This document shows positions 1 through 8,157 of a stretch of DNA of 38,993 bases, one piece after another. The notes under the pieces are model-generated. The model worked only from the letters and a program-made list of their open reading frames with translations, made no database searches and was not told the DNA's origin. The position numbers and the translations under genes were made by a program. This stretch comes from Acidobacteriota bacterium. GTDB lineage: Bacteria > Acidobacteriota > Terriglobia > UBA7540. Position 1 is the stretch's first letter, and each line of letters starts with the position of its first letter. Location of the stretch: NCBI GenBank assembly GCA_024638215.1, contig JAHEKS010000005.1, positions 1 through 38,993 of the forward strand, written 5' to 3'.

Positions 1-1947
1 GCCGGAGGGATTGAAGTCGGCGCGCATTTCGGTGTCGTAGTTGGAGAATGGAGCCACCTTGAGAACAGAGACCAGCGGGGAGAGCCGGCGGCCTTGCGCG
101 AAGGCAAATCCGGTCAACGAAATCGTGGGGTCAAACACAATTTCCTTTCCGGGCTCAAGCGCGCCACCGAACGTGGGGTCGAAGTAGTATTTCTGCGACA
201 GCCGCCAGGAAAGGAGTTCTCGCGCCTGCGGCGTTTCATCGGAACCGGCCGGTGCGTCCTTCCTCGTGAAGAGGGTGTTCGTCAACGAGTATTCGATTTC
301 GTTGGTTTCCGCGAGGATATCGAGCTGGTCGTAGCGCACGATATCCATGATGTTCTCGGCGTCGCGCGCGCGCACCAGGTGATATTGGATGTCCGGCTCG
401 ACCACGTGCTTGAAGCGATAACCTTTAAAGGAACTGGAAAAAACCCTGGCAAAAGACGGCGGCCGGAGGTCCAGCGAGACCTCGCCAAGAAGCCGCGTGA
501 GGGGTTCCTGATTTGCGGCGAGGCTGGTGCCGTAATGCGTGGCACGAACCCCCACGGAAGGCGTGAGGTGAAATCCCCAAAAAGGCCTGGAGCGCACCGT
601 GATAGTGGGATGGAAATCCGTCCGTTCTGAGAATGGACCCTCCGACCCCGGCTGCGTCCTTTCCACGCCATCCACGGAGGAGTCGAAAGAGAAGAAAAAC
701 GGCGTCCGGCCCACTTGCCGGTCCATTCCCGAGAACGAAACACTTGGGGCGTGGTCAATGATGATGGAATTTCCCACCTTGCGCGCCGATGAAAGGAAGT
801 TCTGATACCGCGAGGCATAGAAATTGAGACTGTAGGCGCTGAAGCTCTTGGTGACGAATCCAACCTGCCGAGCTTCGGAGGTCACGGCCTCGCTGAAACT
901 GTCGGAAAAGGTCTGGCGGAATGCCAGAGAGGAGATGTAGTCAACAGTCACCACTCCTCGGAACCCATTGCCTAGGTTTTCGGCCTTTCCCTGCACTTGA
1001 AGGCTCGCCCCGGGAGCTTTAAGTTGGGGCTTCGAGGCGAGCCCGCGGTCATTGACGCCGAAAAAATTGACAGCGAGGTAGCTGGTTGAACTGGGAACCA
1101 TGCGGAACCGTCCCACCCCGCCCAAGCCTCGGCGGGTGTAATCCATGATGCCTAGCGACAGATCGCTGCTTCGGTTGAAGGGCAGGAAGACGCCATCTCC
1201 AAAGGTGAAACCCTTTTGCCCGGAGTTGCCGATCTGCGGCAACAGGATACCGGCGCGGCGCGGGTGTTCGCCGATGGAGTTGATCAGGAACGGCGAATAG
1301 AAGATCGGGAGGCGCAAAAATCGAAAGATTGCCCCGTGGCTCACAACTTTGTTGCCGACGTCCACGTTGGCTCTCTGGGCGGAGATGGTCCATCCTTTAT
1401 CTTCGCATTCGCAGGTGGTCACGCGACCATGGTCAACAATGTAGGTTCGTTCGTCCAGTCGTTGCACGCGCCGGCCGTGAAAGTAGAACGGGCTTCCAGT
1501 GGAAAGCATGCGCGCACGGGGGCGGACGGCGGGTCGAACGTAGCCGCTTGCGTTCGAAAACCAACCTTTGGCCGTCTGAACGTTGTAATGGGCTTCGTCG
1601 GCTTCCAAATGCGCGCTGGGGTCGTCGAAGATGACGTGGCCTTTGGCAACCACCTCGCCCGTGGATTCGTCGTAGGTGGCCTGCTCCGCGGTCAGCTTCC
1701 AATCTCGGAGGGTCACCACCACATGCCCGTTGAGGTGAAAGACTTGTTTCTCCTTGACCTGCTGGTCGGCGCGAAGGGTGATGGTGTGCTCTTTGTCTTC
1801 CAGAGCGGCAGGAACGGCGGGTAGTTTTTGCGCGCTTGCCAGCTTCGCGACCGTCAGCACCAGCGCCAGCACCGAAAGGCTGCGGGAAAGGCGTTTGGCT
1901 TCGAGAAACGGGCAAGTGATGTCCATGGAGATGCGTAAAGCCGCCAT
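1..1947 (-). CDS. lptD: LPS-assembly outer-membrane protein LptD, C-terminus cut by window edge
   Basis: This frame is open from 1947 to the window edge (649 codons) and lacks the C-terminus, so it is partial. LptD forms the outer-membrane barrel that inserts lipopolysaccharide into the outer leaflet, working with LptE. Residues about 20-40 form a signal peptide (hydrophobic SLSVLALVLTVAKL followed by ASAQ). An OstA/LptA-like jelly roll follows (EHTITLRADQQ, then a region with HLNGHVVVTL and DQATYDESTGEV). The family motif around TTCECEDKGW carries the conserved Cys region. The stretch LPIFYSPFLINSIGE and later aromatic-rich alternating strands are typical of the LptD beta-barrel. ATG 1947 is used; ATG 1926 also fits and gives a shorter signal peptide. 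It is divergent from the RDD gene. Family length is usually 750-900 aa, so 100-250 residues are missing. Family assignment is confident. Confidence 0.88.
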   Translation of the reverse strand, partial: MAALRISMDITCPFLEAKRLSRSLSVLALVLTVAKLASAQKLPAVPAALEDKEHTITLRADQQVKEKQVFHLNGHVVVTLRDWKLTAEQATYDESTGEVVAKGHVIFDDPSAHLEADEAHYNVQTAKGWFSNASGYVRPAVRPRARMLSTGSPFYFHGRRVQRLDERTYIVDHGRVTTCECEDKGWTISAQRANVDVGNKVVSHGAIFRFLRLPIFYSPFLINSIGEHPRRAGILLPQIGNSGQKGFTFGDGVFLPFNRSSDLSLGIMDYTRRGLGGVGRFRMVPSSTSYLAVNFFGVNDRGLASKPQLKAPGASLQVQGKAENLGNGFRGVVTVDYISSLAFRQTFSDSFSEAVTSEARQVGFVTKSFSAYSLNFYASRYQNFLSSARKVGNSIIIDHAPSVSFSGMDRQVGRTPFFFSFDSSVDGVERTQPGSEGPFSERTDFHPTITVRSRPFWGFHLTPSVGVRATHYGTSLAANQEPLTRLLGEVSLDLRPPSFARVFSSSFKGYRFKHVVEPDIQYHLVRARDAENIMDIVRYDQLDILAETNEIEYSLTNTLFTRKDAPAGSDETPQARELLSWRLSQKYYFDPTFGGALEPGKEIVFDPTISLTGFAFAQGRRLSPLVSVLKVAPFSNYDTEMRADFNPSG

Positions 1948-1963
1948 TCTACTCGAAAAGCCT

Positions 1964-1991
1964 TTGTTCCGCCGAACGCTTTTGTTAAGAT
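1964..1991 (+). promoter_or_regulatory. Possible sigma70-type promoter for the RDD gene
   Basis: TTGTTC (1964-1969) and TAAGAT (1986-1991) are separated by 16 bp and sit about 45 bp before the GTG start at 2037. Both boxes are only partial matches to consensus. Confidence 0.3.
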
Positions 1992-2036
1992 GCCATCAAG
2001 GCGATTGGATGCTGCCTGGAGGAAATCGAAGGCGCA

Positions 2037-3137
2037 GTGACATGTCCTAAGTGTGGCTTCGTGAGCTATCCCGGGTTGGCCCAATGCAAGAGGTGCGGGT
2101 ATCGCTTTGCGCCCGCTGACACTAAGGCTATTCCTACTGATCTTTCGTCTGTTGCTCCCAGAACCGACCCACAGAAGAAAGCTGCTGCCATGCAGGCAGA
2201 GCAGGGTGGCTCGCCCGCGACTCCGCGGCCGTCCGAACTCTCCGCCTCGGCTGCGCCCGAGCCGCCGGAAATCCCCGAAATTCCCGCCGAGCCCGTGGAC
2301 CAACCGGCTTCCTCCGGGAGCATGTGGCGTGAGGAACTCGCCGAACGTGTGCAGGACCACCGCAGACGGCGCTCCCACGCGCAGAGTAATTTCGACCCCA
2401 GCGGCACGCTCGACCTGGCCTTCGGCGCGGCCTCCGAAGAACCGCCGGCGCCCATCATTGACGCTCAGTTGATTGAGTCCCCCAAAGCTGCGGAGGATCA
2501 TTTCGACACAACGCTTGCGGATTCGCAAGAGAGTTTACCGATACTCGATTCCGTTCCTTTGGAGAAGCCCGCCGAGGGCATTCGGGTGCTCACCTCCGCG
2601 GCGGTTGAGGCCGGCGAGGCGCATCTAGGCGGGGAGGAAAAGGATTCCGAGCCGGTGGAAATTGTCCTGGAATCCTCATCGCCTTCTTCCTCGGCCGCGG
2701 GTCGCCGCCGGGTTCCAGGGAGCATCAGAGTGGCCCCCTTGGGCTTGAGATTCGCAGCCGGCGTGGTGGATGCGATTGTCCTGCTTTCAGGCGCGGGACT
2801 GTTCGCCCTGATTTTCTGGGTAGTGGGAGGCCACTTTTTGCGAAACGCGCTCAATTTTGCCATTCTCGGGACAATCTCGATCTTGTTTCTCCTGGCGTAT
2901 TTCGGGATCTTCACCGCTTTGAGTTCTTCCACACCGGGGCTGCTCTGGATGAACCTGGAGGTCCGGAGTCTGGACGGCGGCGCTCCTTCGCCGCAGGAAT
3001 CTTTCTGGCGGGCGTTCGGCTACTTGGTTTCCATGGCGTCACTGATGCTGGGATTCATCTGGGCGGTCGTGGACGGCGATCATCTGACGTGGCACGACCA
3101 CATGTCGGGTACGTTCATCACCGCCATCGAGAGCTGA
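2037..3137 (+). CDS. Zinc-ribbon / RDD-family membrane protein
   Basis: The 366-aa protein starts with a CxxC...CxxC zinc ribbon (C3, C6, C17, C20). A long low-complexity, acidic and Pro/Ala/Ser-rich linker follows (about 25-225). An RDD domain closes it (about 235-366): R238 and D245 in the first membrane helix, helices near 241-262, 273-295 and 327-345, a GLLWMNLEVRSLDG segment and a terminal WHDHMSGT motif. RDD proteins are small integral membrane proteins; some have been linked to ion transport, but most are uncharacterised. The start is GTG 2037: ATG 2042 is out of frame. GGAGG at 2018-2022 is rather far upstream and GAAGG at 2028-2032 is closer. It is alone on its strand and divergent from lptD. 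The role is unknown; the domain call is confident. Confidence 0.82.
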   Translation: MTCPKCGFVSYPGLAQCKRCGYRFAPADTKAIPTDLSSVAPRTDPQKKAAAMQAEQGGSPATPRPSELSASAAPEPPEIPEIPAEPVDQPASSGSMWREELAERVQDHRRRRSHAQSNFDPSGTLDLAFGAASEEPPAPIIDAQLIESPKAAEDHFDTTLADSQESLPILDSVPLEKPAEGIRVLTSAAVEAGEAHLGGEEKDSEPVEIVLESSSPSSSAAGRRRVPGSIRVAPLGLRFAAGVVDAIVLLSGAGLFALIFWVVGGHFLRNALNFAILGTISILFLLAYFGIFTALSSSTPGLLWMNLEVRSLDGGAPSPQESFWRAFGYLVSMASLMLGFIWAVVDGDHLTWHDHMSGTFITAIES

Positions 3138-3178
3138 CCTCCAGGATTTACCTTGGACTTCGTTCTGGCAAGGCTTTT

Positions 3179-3340
3179 ATGGCAAAAGGACGATTCCTCA
3201 ATCAGAAACTCGGCAAGCGGACCAGCCGCAAGCTGGGGCTGCTGAAGTCGCAACTGGCCGCGCAGCGCAAAAGCGCTCTCCTCCAGTCCGGCCGGGCGCG
3301 CAAGAAGGGCATTTCCCGCGAGCCCCATCCCTCAGCCTAA
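3179..3340 (+). CDS. Small, very basic hypothetical protein (53 aa)
   Basis: An open frame starting at ATG 3179 encodes a Lys/Arg-rich peptide that begins MAKGRFLNQKLGKRTSRKLG. It lies 41 bp after the RDD gene stop and before the convergent end of mqnC. There is no strong ribosome-binding site (AAGG at 3170-3173 is the best match). It could be a nucleic-acid-binding small protein or a chance frame. No family was recognised. Confidence 0.35.
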   Translation: MAKGRFLNQKLGKRTSRKLGLLKSQLAAQRKSALLQSGRARKKGISREPHPSA

Positions 3341-3367
3341 AGGTGGTCCCCAAGTTCACTGCTTGAT

Positions 3368-4411
3368 TCAGTTGAGAAAATACGTGCGGTAGAGGGTGTC
3401 GCGCCTGATGGGGCGGAAGCCGGCGTCCGAAATCATCTGGCGCAGGCCCGCTTCGGTGGATTTGTTGTGGCAGCCGGCGGCGCTGACCACGTTTTCCTCG
3501 ATGAGAATGGAGCCCACATCGTTCCCCCCGAAGCGCAGCGCGATCTGGCAGATTTTGTGGCCGGGCGTGAGCCACGAAGCCTGCACGTTCAGGATGTTGT
3601 CCAGATAAACGCGCGAGACCGCCAGCGTCTTCAGATAATCCACCGCGGTCACTTCCTGCTTGATGAAGTTCCCGAGTGAAGTGTTTTCCCGCTGGAAAAA
3701 CCAGGGAATGAACGCGGTAAAGCCGCCCGTTTCGTCCTGCAACTGGCGGATGCGCTCTAGATGCCGCACGCGGTGCTCGAGGGTCTCGCCGCAGCCGAAC
3801 ATCATGGTGGCGGTGGTGCGCAGGCCGAGTTCGTGTGCGGTGCGATGGACCATCAGCCATTCCTCGGTCGAGCACTTGAGGCGGGCGATGCGGTGCCGCA
3901 CCTCGTCGTCCAGAATTTCCGCCCCCGCGCCGGGAATGGAATCGAGCCCGGCCTGCATGAGGCGGGATATGACCTCCCGCACCGTGATCCCGCAAATCTC
4001 CGCGATGTTCAAAATCTCCGGCGCCGAAAGGCAGTGCAAATGTAACTGCGGGTAGCGCGCCTTGATCGCGCGCAGCAGGTTCTCGTAATAATCCATTTTC
4101 AGATCGGGGTGCAGCCCGCCCTGCATCAGGACACCGGTGCCCCCGAGCGCCAGGGTCTCGTCAATTTTCTGGAAAATGGATTCGAGCGGCTGCACGTAGC
4201 CTTCCGGCGAGCCGACCGGACGGTAAAACGCGCAGAAGGAGCAGTACTCAGTGCAAACGTTGGTGTAGTTAATATTGCGGTCAATCTGGTAGGTGACCAC
4301 GCCGCCCGGGTGCAGCCGCGCGCGCACGGCATCCGCTTCCATGCCGACGCCCACGAGGTCGTCGGAGCGGAGCATGTCGAGAGCCTGATCGGCGGTGATC
4401 CTCATAGACAT
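3368..4411 (-). CDS. mqnC: Cyclic dehypoxanthinyl futalosine synthase (radical SAM)
   Basis: MqnC converts dehypoxanthine futalosine to its cyclic form in the futalosine route to menaquinone, using S-adenosylmethionine and a 4Fe-4S cluster. The protein is about 347 aa, the usual size. It carries the radical-SAM cluster motif CTEYCSFC (CxxxCxxC) in a NYTNVCTEYC context typical of MqnC/MqnE/CofH, then GGTGVLMQGGLHPDL and MMFGCGET. ATG 4411 is chosen because GGAGG (complement of 4421-4425) lies 9 nt upstream; ATG 4405 is the next in-frame option and a longer frame to 4465 has no ribosome-binding site. It lies 71 bp downstream of mqnA and is probably co-transcribed with it, giving two steps of the pathway together. 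Other pathway genes (mqnB, mqnD, mqnE) are not in the window. Confidence 0.92.
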   Translation of the reverse strand: MSMRITADQALDMLRSDDLVGVGMEADAVRARLHPGGVVTYQIDRNINYTNVCTEYCSFCAFYRPVGSPEGYVQPLESIFQKIDETLALGGTGVLMQGGLHPDLKMDYYENLLRAIKARYPQLHLHCLSAPEILNIAEICGITVREVISRLMQAGLDSIPGAGAEILDDEVRHRIARLKCSTEEWLMVHRTAHELGLRTTATMMFGCGETLEHRVRHLERIRQLQDETGGFTAFIPWFFQRENTSLGNFIKQEVTAVDYLKTLAVSRVYLDNILNVQASWLTPGHKICQIALRFGGNDVGSILIEENVVSAAGCHNKSTEAGLRQMISDAGFRPIRRDTLYRTYFLN

Positions 4412-4482
4412 TGGACTGGACCTCCGCCCGCCCGTCACAGCTTCTGTCGCGACAGCAAGCGGCATTCAGACTGCGCAACTTT

Positions 4483-5274
4483 TCAGGCGAAATACAGATC
4501 TTTTTCGACCGGGATAATGCCCGTTTCGCGCGCCAGCCGGTAGAACTCGCGCAGCCCCTTGCGATTGTCCTCATCTAGAGAATAATCGATATTCCGGGTC
4601 AAGTAAACTTTCAGGGCTTCGGGCGGCAGATTAAGCCGAGGGGAATATCCGGCGGCGATATCGTCCACGTGCGCGAGCCCAAACTCGCGCGATTGCTCGA
4701 AATCCTTGCGAAAGTGCGAGAGCATGGCGTCCTCGTGCCCCGCCCAGACAGCGAAAACGAAAGGCAGGCCGGTGAATTTCTTCCATTCCGCGGCAAGGTC
4801 GTAAACCTGCAGCCCGCTGGCGGAGAAGGTGAGCGCCGGGTCGCCGATGATCAGGGCCGCGTCCGCGTGCTTCAGCATCACCTCGGGCTTGGGCGCGGCG
4901 GGAGTGATGTTGACGAAGTGCGAATAGAATTTGCGCATCACGATGCGCACCAGGGCCGCCGAGGTCCGCGAAGAATTGTCAGCCGAGATGGACTGAATCT
5001 TTTCGATGGGCTTACGGCTCAGCAGCAGCACGCTTTTCACTTCGCCTTTCGAGGCGATGGAAATACCGGCGATAATCTGCGCTTTGTCCATGCGTTGGTA
5101 TTCGATGGACGGCACGATGCCCACATCCGCTTTGCGCTGGCGCACCGCGTCGGCGCAGGCCGCCGGGATCGTGAACTCGAGGTCGTATTTCCCCTGCTGC
5201 TCACCCTTCACCATTCCCCAAACCAGCGGGGCAGTGTTCAGGTATTGAACGACGGAAACTTTAGGATTGGCCAT
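4483..5274 (-). CDS. mqnA: Chorismate dehydratase (futalosine menaquinone pathway)
   Basis: MqnA dehydrates chorismate to 3-enolpyruvoylbenzoate, the committed step of the futalosine pathway. The 263-aa protein has the periplasmic-binding-protein-like fold of the MqnA/MqnD family. Visible family segments are VVQYLNTAPLVWG at the N-terminus, ADVGIVPSIEY, a SADNSSRTSAAL loop, ALIIGDPAL, and LPFVFAVWAG. There is no signal peptide, as expected for a cytosolic enzyme. An upstream in-frame ATG exists at 5298, but the strong promoter at 5302-5329 would start transcription near 5295, so ATG 5274 (MANPKVS) is preferred; it also matches the short N-terminus of the family. It precedes mqnC. Confidence 0.9.
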   Translation of the reverse strand: MANPKVSVVQYLNTAPLVWGMVKGEQQGKYDLEFTIPAACADAVRQRKADVGIVPSIEYQRMDKAQIIAGISIASKGEVKSVLLLSRKPIEKIQSISADNSSRTSAALVRIVMRKFYSHFVNITPAAPKPEVMLKHADAALIIGDPALTFSASGLQVYDLAAEWKKFTGLPFVFAVWAGHEDAMLSHFRKDFEQSREFGLAHVDDIAAGYSPRLNLPPEALKVYLTRNIDYSLDEDNRKGLREFYRLARETGIIPVEKDLYFA

Positions 5275-5301
5275 AAGCGACAAACTCGTGACGTACAATT
5301 C

Positions 5302-5329
5302 ATTCTATTCCAGGCGCTTCGCGTGTCAA
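5302..5329 (-). promoter_or_regulatory. Strong sigma70-type promoter for mqnA-mqnC
   Basis: On the minus strand TTGACA (5329-5324) and TAGAAT (5307-5302) are separated by 16 bp. The first box is a perfect match and the second matches 5 of 6. The expected transcript start near 5295 leaves a leader of about 20 nt to ATG 5274 and rules out ATG 5298. Confidence 0.6.
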
Positions 5330-5370
5330 CTGCCGATCGTCCGAAAAGTGCGTCAAGCAGGGTTGTTGCC

Positions 5371-5488
5371 TTCAGCGTTCAGCGTTCAGCGTTCAGCCTT
5401 CAGCCTTCAGCCTTCAGCCTTCAGATTCCAGACTTTACTCTTCGCCTTTCCGCCTTCTGCTTCTGCCTACTGCCTTCTGCCTCCTGCT
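5371..5488. repeat. Heptanucleotide tandem repeats
   Basis: From 5371 to 5424 the heptamer TTCAGCG (three copies) then TTCAGCC (four copies) plus a partial TTCAG run head to tail. After about 36 bp of pyrimidine-rich sequence a second array at 5461-5488 reads TTCTGCC, TACTGCC, TTCTGCC, TCCTGCT. The arrays fill the space between the end of xerC and the mqnA promoter. Similar 7-nt periodic arrays of different sequence occur at 12757-12784 and 38134-38161. Confidence 0.85.
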
Positions 5489-5492
5489 TGCA

Positions 5493-6404
5493 TCAGGCTT
5501 TGGGGTGGGTTTTGTCGTAAACGTCAATCAACTGCTTGATTGAGACCTGTGTGTATTTCTGGGTTGTGGCCAGGCTCTTATGGCCAAGCATTTCCTGGAT
5601 GGCGCGCAGGTCGGCTCCTTCGGTGAGCAGGTGCGAGGCGAAGGCGTGCCGCATCGAATGCGGGCTGACTTTGATGTTCGGCCCCATCGCCCGCACGTAC
5701 TTCTTTAGCAGCCGGTCCACCGAACGCGTGGTCAGGCGCCGTCCGCGCGCATTCAGAAACAGCGCCGCTTCGCCAGTCTTCCATTCGCGCAGGAGCTTTT
5801 CGCGCACCGGCAGATAATCACTCAGTGCGTTTGCAGCCTTGGAGCCGAAGGGGACAATGCGCTCTTTTCTTCCTTTGCCACGCACCAGGACCAAGGCGTC
5901 GCCAAAATTCACGCTGCGCAGATCGAGCCCGACCAGTTCCGAAACGCGCAATCCCGAAGCGTAGAGCAGTTCGAGTATCGCGCGGTCGCGCAGCACCATC
6001 GAGGCGCCGCTCGCGGCGGCTTTCCCCACCTGGTCGAGGAACGTGTTCATTTCCTCTTCCGTCATGATGCGCGGCAAAGTCTTGTCCAGTTTGGGAGCGG
6101 AAACGGTCAATGCGGGGTTCTTTTCCAGCCGGTGCTCGCGGCCGAGAAATTTGAAGAAGGCGCGCACCGCGGCCAGCTTGCGCGCGACGGACGTCTTTTT
6201 CTTTTCGTGCGAATAAAGGTGCGCCAGGAAGGCTCGAATCCGCAGTGCGTCGATGGATGTGATGTTGACGGCCTCGCCGGGCTTGCCTTGCGCGAGGAAA
6301 TCGCGGAACTGCTCGAGATCGCTCCGGTAGTTGCGGATGGTGTGCGGCGAGGCATTCCGCTCGTACTGAAGGTACTGGATGTATCGTTCGATCCACTCGT
6401 CCAT
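5493..6404 (-). CDS. xerC: Tyrosine recombinase XerC (chromosome dimer resolution)
   Basis: This 303-aa site-specific recombinase is the typical XerC/XerD size. The N-terminal SAM-like core-binding domain (about 1-90) includes YLQYERNASPHTIRNYRSDL. The catalytic domain has the full set of residues: R153 in GLRVSEL, K177 in RGKGRKER, H249 and R252 in HSMRHAFASH, H275 in LGHKSLATTQKY and nucleophile Y284. It acts in the cytoplasm at dif-type sites during chromosome segregation. XerC rather than XerD or a phage integrase is inferred mainly from its place in a dprA-topA-trmFO-xerC cluster, because in Firmicutes xerC follows trmFO directly. ATG 6404 lies 7 nt after the stop of a small frame and lacks a strong ribosome-binding site, which suggests translational coupling. 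Confidence 0.9.
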   Translation of the reverse strand: MDEWIERYIQYLQYERNASPHTIRNYRSDLEQFRDFLAQGKPGEAVNITSIDALRIRAFLAHLYSHEKKKTSVARKLAAVRAFFKFLGREHRLEKNPALTVSAPKLDKTLPRIMTEEEMNTFLDQVGKAAASGASMVLRDRAILELLYASGLRVSELVGLDLRSVNFGDALVLVRGKGRKERIVPFGSKAANALSDYLPVREKLLREWKTGEAALFLNARGRRLTTRSVDRLLKKYVRAMGPNIKVSPHSMRHAFASHLLTEGADLRAIQEMLGHKSLATTQKYTQVSIKQLIDVYDKTHPKA

Positions 6405-6411
6405 GGGGCAC

Positions 6412-6657
6412 TCAATCTGAAAGGGGCAGCATCGCGGGCGCGAGAGTCGCGCCGCCTTGAGCCCCCGCCGCCGCCTTTTTCAATTCCTCCAGCTCGCGAT
6501 CGGTTTTCTGTCGCCGCTTGCGGCGCTTCTTCGACACCGCCGCCGGCCCCGGCCGGGAACAGAAGTTCAGCATATCACTCTCAAGCGCGAGCGCGGTGAA
6601 CCACGCGCCCAGAGCAGCTAGGACACAGACGCCGGAACAGCAAGAGAATTTGCTCAT
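6412..6657 (-). CDS. Small hypothetical membrane-anchored protein between trmFO and xerC
   Basis: An 81-aa frame starts at ATG 6657, 35 bp after the trmFO stop, and its TGA lies 7 bp before the xerC start. The N-terminus is Cys-rich with a possible membrane helix (VCVLAALGAWFTALAL). A strongly basic segment follows (SKKRRKRRQK), then an Ala/Gly-rich tail. No family was recognised and no good ribosome-binding site precedes it. Operon-like spacing on both sides is the main argument that it is real; a chance frame in GC-rich DNA is the alternative. Confidence 0.4.
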   Translation of the reverse strand: MSKFSCCSGVCVLAALGAWFTALALESDMLNFCSRPGPAAVSKKRRKRRQKTDRELEELKKAAAGAQGGATLAPAMLPLSD

Positions 6658-6692
6658 CGCAGGAGCTGAGCACGCACTCAGCGCTCCGGAGC

Positions 6693-8075
6693 CTAGGGCA
6701 AAAACGCAGCGGCCGGTGGCAATGACCTGTCTACGACCGCGTTTCGCCGCGCCACAAGATCGAGCCACTCGCCGAGATCACGAAGGGCGCACTCGCACTG
6801 CCGTTCGCGGCGCGCGCGCCGGTCGCGGGCAATCGCCCGCGGCAAACCTTCCAAGGGCGGAATCAGGTCGAAGGAAATGTTCGCGGGCTGGTAGCTCCCG
6901 CTCTCAGCGTGCGTCACGTAATGAATCAGTGAACCGAGCGCCGTCGTGCGCGGCGGAGGCGTGAAAGCCTTTTCCTGGGCACGGGCGGCCATCGCGACGC
7001 CGGCGAGGTAACCGGTGGCGATGCATTCCACATAGCCCTCAACGCCGGAAAGCTGGCCGGCTACAAAGGTGTTCGGCGCGGCGCGAAAACTCAGATCGGG
7101 AGCAAGAACCCTGGGCGCGTTGATGTACGTGTTGCGGTGAATCTGCCCGAAACGCAGGAACTCGGCGTTCTCGAGGCCTGTGATCATGCGCAGGATTCGC
7201 TTCTGCTCGGAAAACTTCAGGTGATTTTGAAATCCGACTAGATTAAAGCTGGAATATCGCAGGTTTTCGGCCCGCAATTGTACGACTGCATAAGGCCGCC
7301 GGCCGGTGCGCGGATCGGTCAAGCCCACCGGCTTCATGGGGCCGAAGCGCAACGTATCAACACCGCGCTTTGCCAGAACTTCGATAGGCAGACAGGATTC
7401 GAAATAATTCAGGTCTTCAAATTCGTGCGCGCGCACCGTCTCCGCGCTCATCAGCGCCTCATAGAAGGCGCGATATTGCGCCTCGTCGAGCGGGCAATTT
7501 AGATAATCCTCGCCTCCCTTCCCGTAGCGCGACGCCCGGAAAAGGCGTTCCCGATTCAGCGTGTCCGCGTCCACGATGGGACTGATGGAATCGTAGAAGG
7601 CAAGGTTCTCGAAGCCGGTCAGCGATTGCAGCTCTCGCGCGAGCGCGTCCGAGGTCAGCGGGCCGGTAGCAATGAGCGCCAGCCCGTCGCGAGGAATTTC
7701 CGTCATCTCCTCGCGCCGAAGTTCGATCCGCGGATGGTGCTGGATTGACTCGGTGACCGCTTCACCAAAGTGCTCGCGATCCACCGCCAGCGCCGCGCCG
7801 CCGGGCACGGCGTGGGCGTCGGCAAGGCGAAGCAAAAGGGAGCCGCCCCGGCGCAATTCTTCTTTAAGCAGCCAACTGGCGGCGCCGGGTGCGTTCGATT
7901 TCAGCGAGTTCGAGCAGACAAGCTCGGCGAGATGGTCCGTTTTGTGCGCGGGCGTCGAGCGCGCGGGACGCATTTCGTAAAGCGTCACGCGCACGCCGCG
8001 CTCGGCAAGCTGCCATGCCGCTTCCGAGCCCGCTAGACCGCCGCCCACCACGACCATGTTTGTCACGGCTTCCAT
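6693..8075 (-). CDS. trmFO: tRNA (uracil-5-)-methyltransferase, folate/FAD-dependent
   Basis: TrmFO makes m5U54 in the T-loop of tRNA using methylene-tetrahydrofolate and FADH2. The 460-aa protein opens with an FAD-binding Rossmann motif (VVVGGGLAGSEAAWQLA, residues 8-24). The two family cysteines are visible: C54 in ELVCSNSLKS and C228 in ESCLPIEV, corresponding to C53 and C226 of the Bacillus enzyme. Other family blocks are FGPMKPVGL, YSSFNLVGFQNHLKF and the second FAD segment FVAGQLSGVEGYVE. Length matches the family. It stands between a MetX-like gene and the small frame before xerC. A TATAAT at 8092-8087 lies only 12 bp before the start and lacks a -35 partner. Confidence 0.96.
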   Translation of the reverse strand: MEAVTNMVVVGGGLAGSEAAWQLAERGVRVTLYEMRPARSTPAHKTDHLAELVCSNSLKSNAPGAASWLLKEELRRGGSLLLRLADAHAVPGGAALAVDREHFGEAVTESIQHHPRIELRREEMTEIPRDGLALIATGPLTSDALARELQSLTGFENLAFYDSISPIVDADTLNRERLFRASRYGKGGEDYLNCPLDEAQYRAFYEALMSAETVRAHEFEDLNYFESCLPIEVLAKRGVDTLRFGPMKPVGLTDPRTGRRPYAVVQLRAENLRYSSFNLVGFQNHLKFSEQKRILRMITGLENAEFLRFGQIHRNTYINAPRVLAPDLSFRAAPNTFVAGQLSGVEGYVECIATGYLAGVAMAARAQEKAFTPPPRTTALGSLIHYVTHAESGSYQPANISFDLIPPLEGLPRAIARDRRARRERQCECALRDLGEWLDLVARRNAVVDRSLPPAAAFLP

Positions 8076-8157
8076 GCCCGCCTGTGATTATAGCAGCGGG
8101 CCGGCCGGAAGGCTGCGACTGCCGCAGAGTCGCCTTCAAGGATCATCCTGCCGGCGG

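Noticed and set aside
3368-4465. mqnC start at 4465
   Set aside because: No ribosome-binding site there; GGAGG is placed correctly for ATG 4411 and the extra residues are not family-like.
8109-8136. Hairpin (AAGG-CGACT / AGTCG-CCTT) between the MetX-like gene and trmFO as a terminator
   Set aside because: No T-run follows on the minus strand and the stem has a 3-nt bulge; a TATAAT after it lacks a -35 box.
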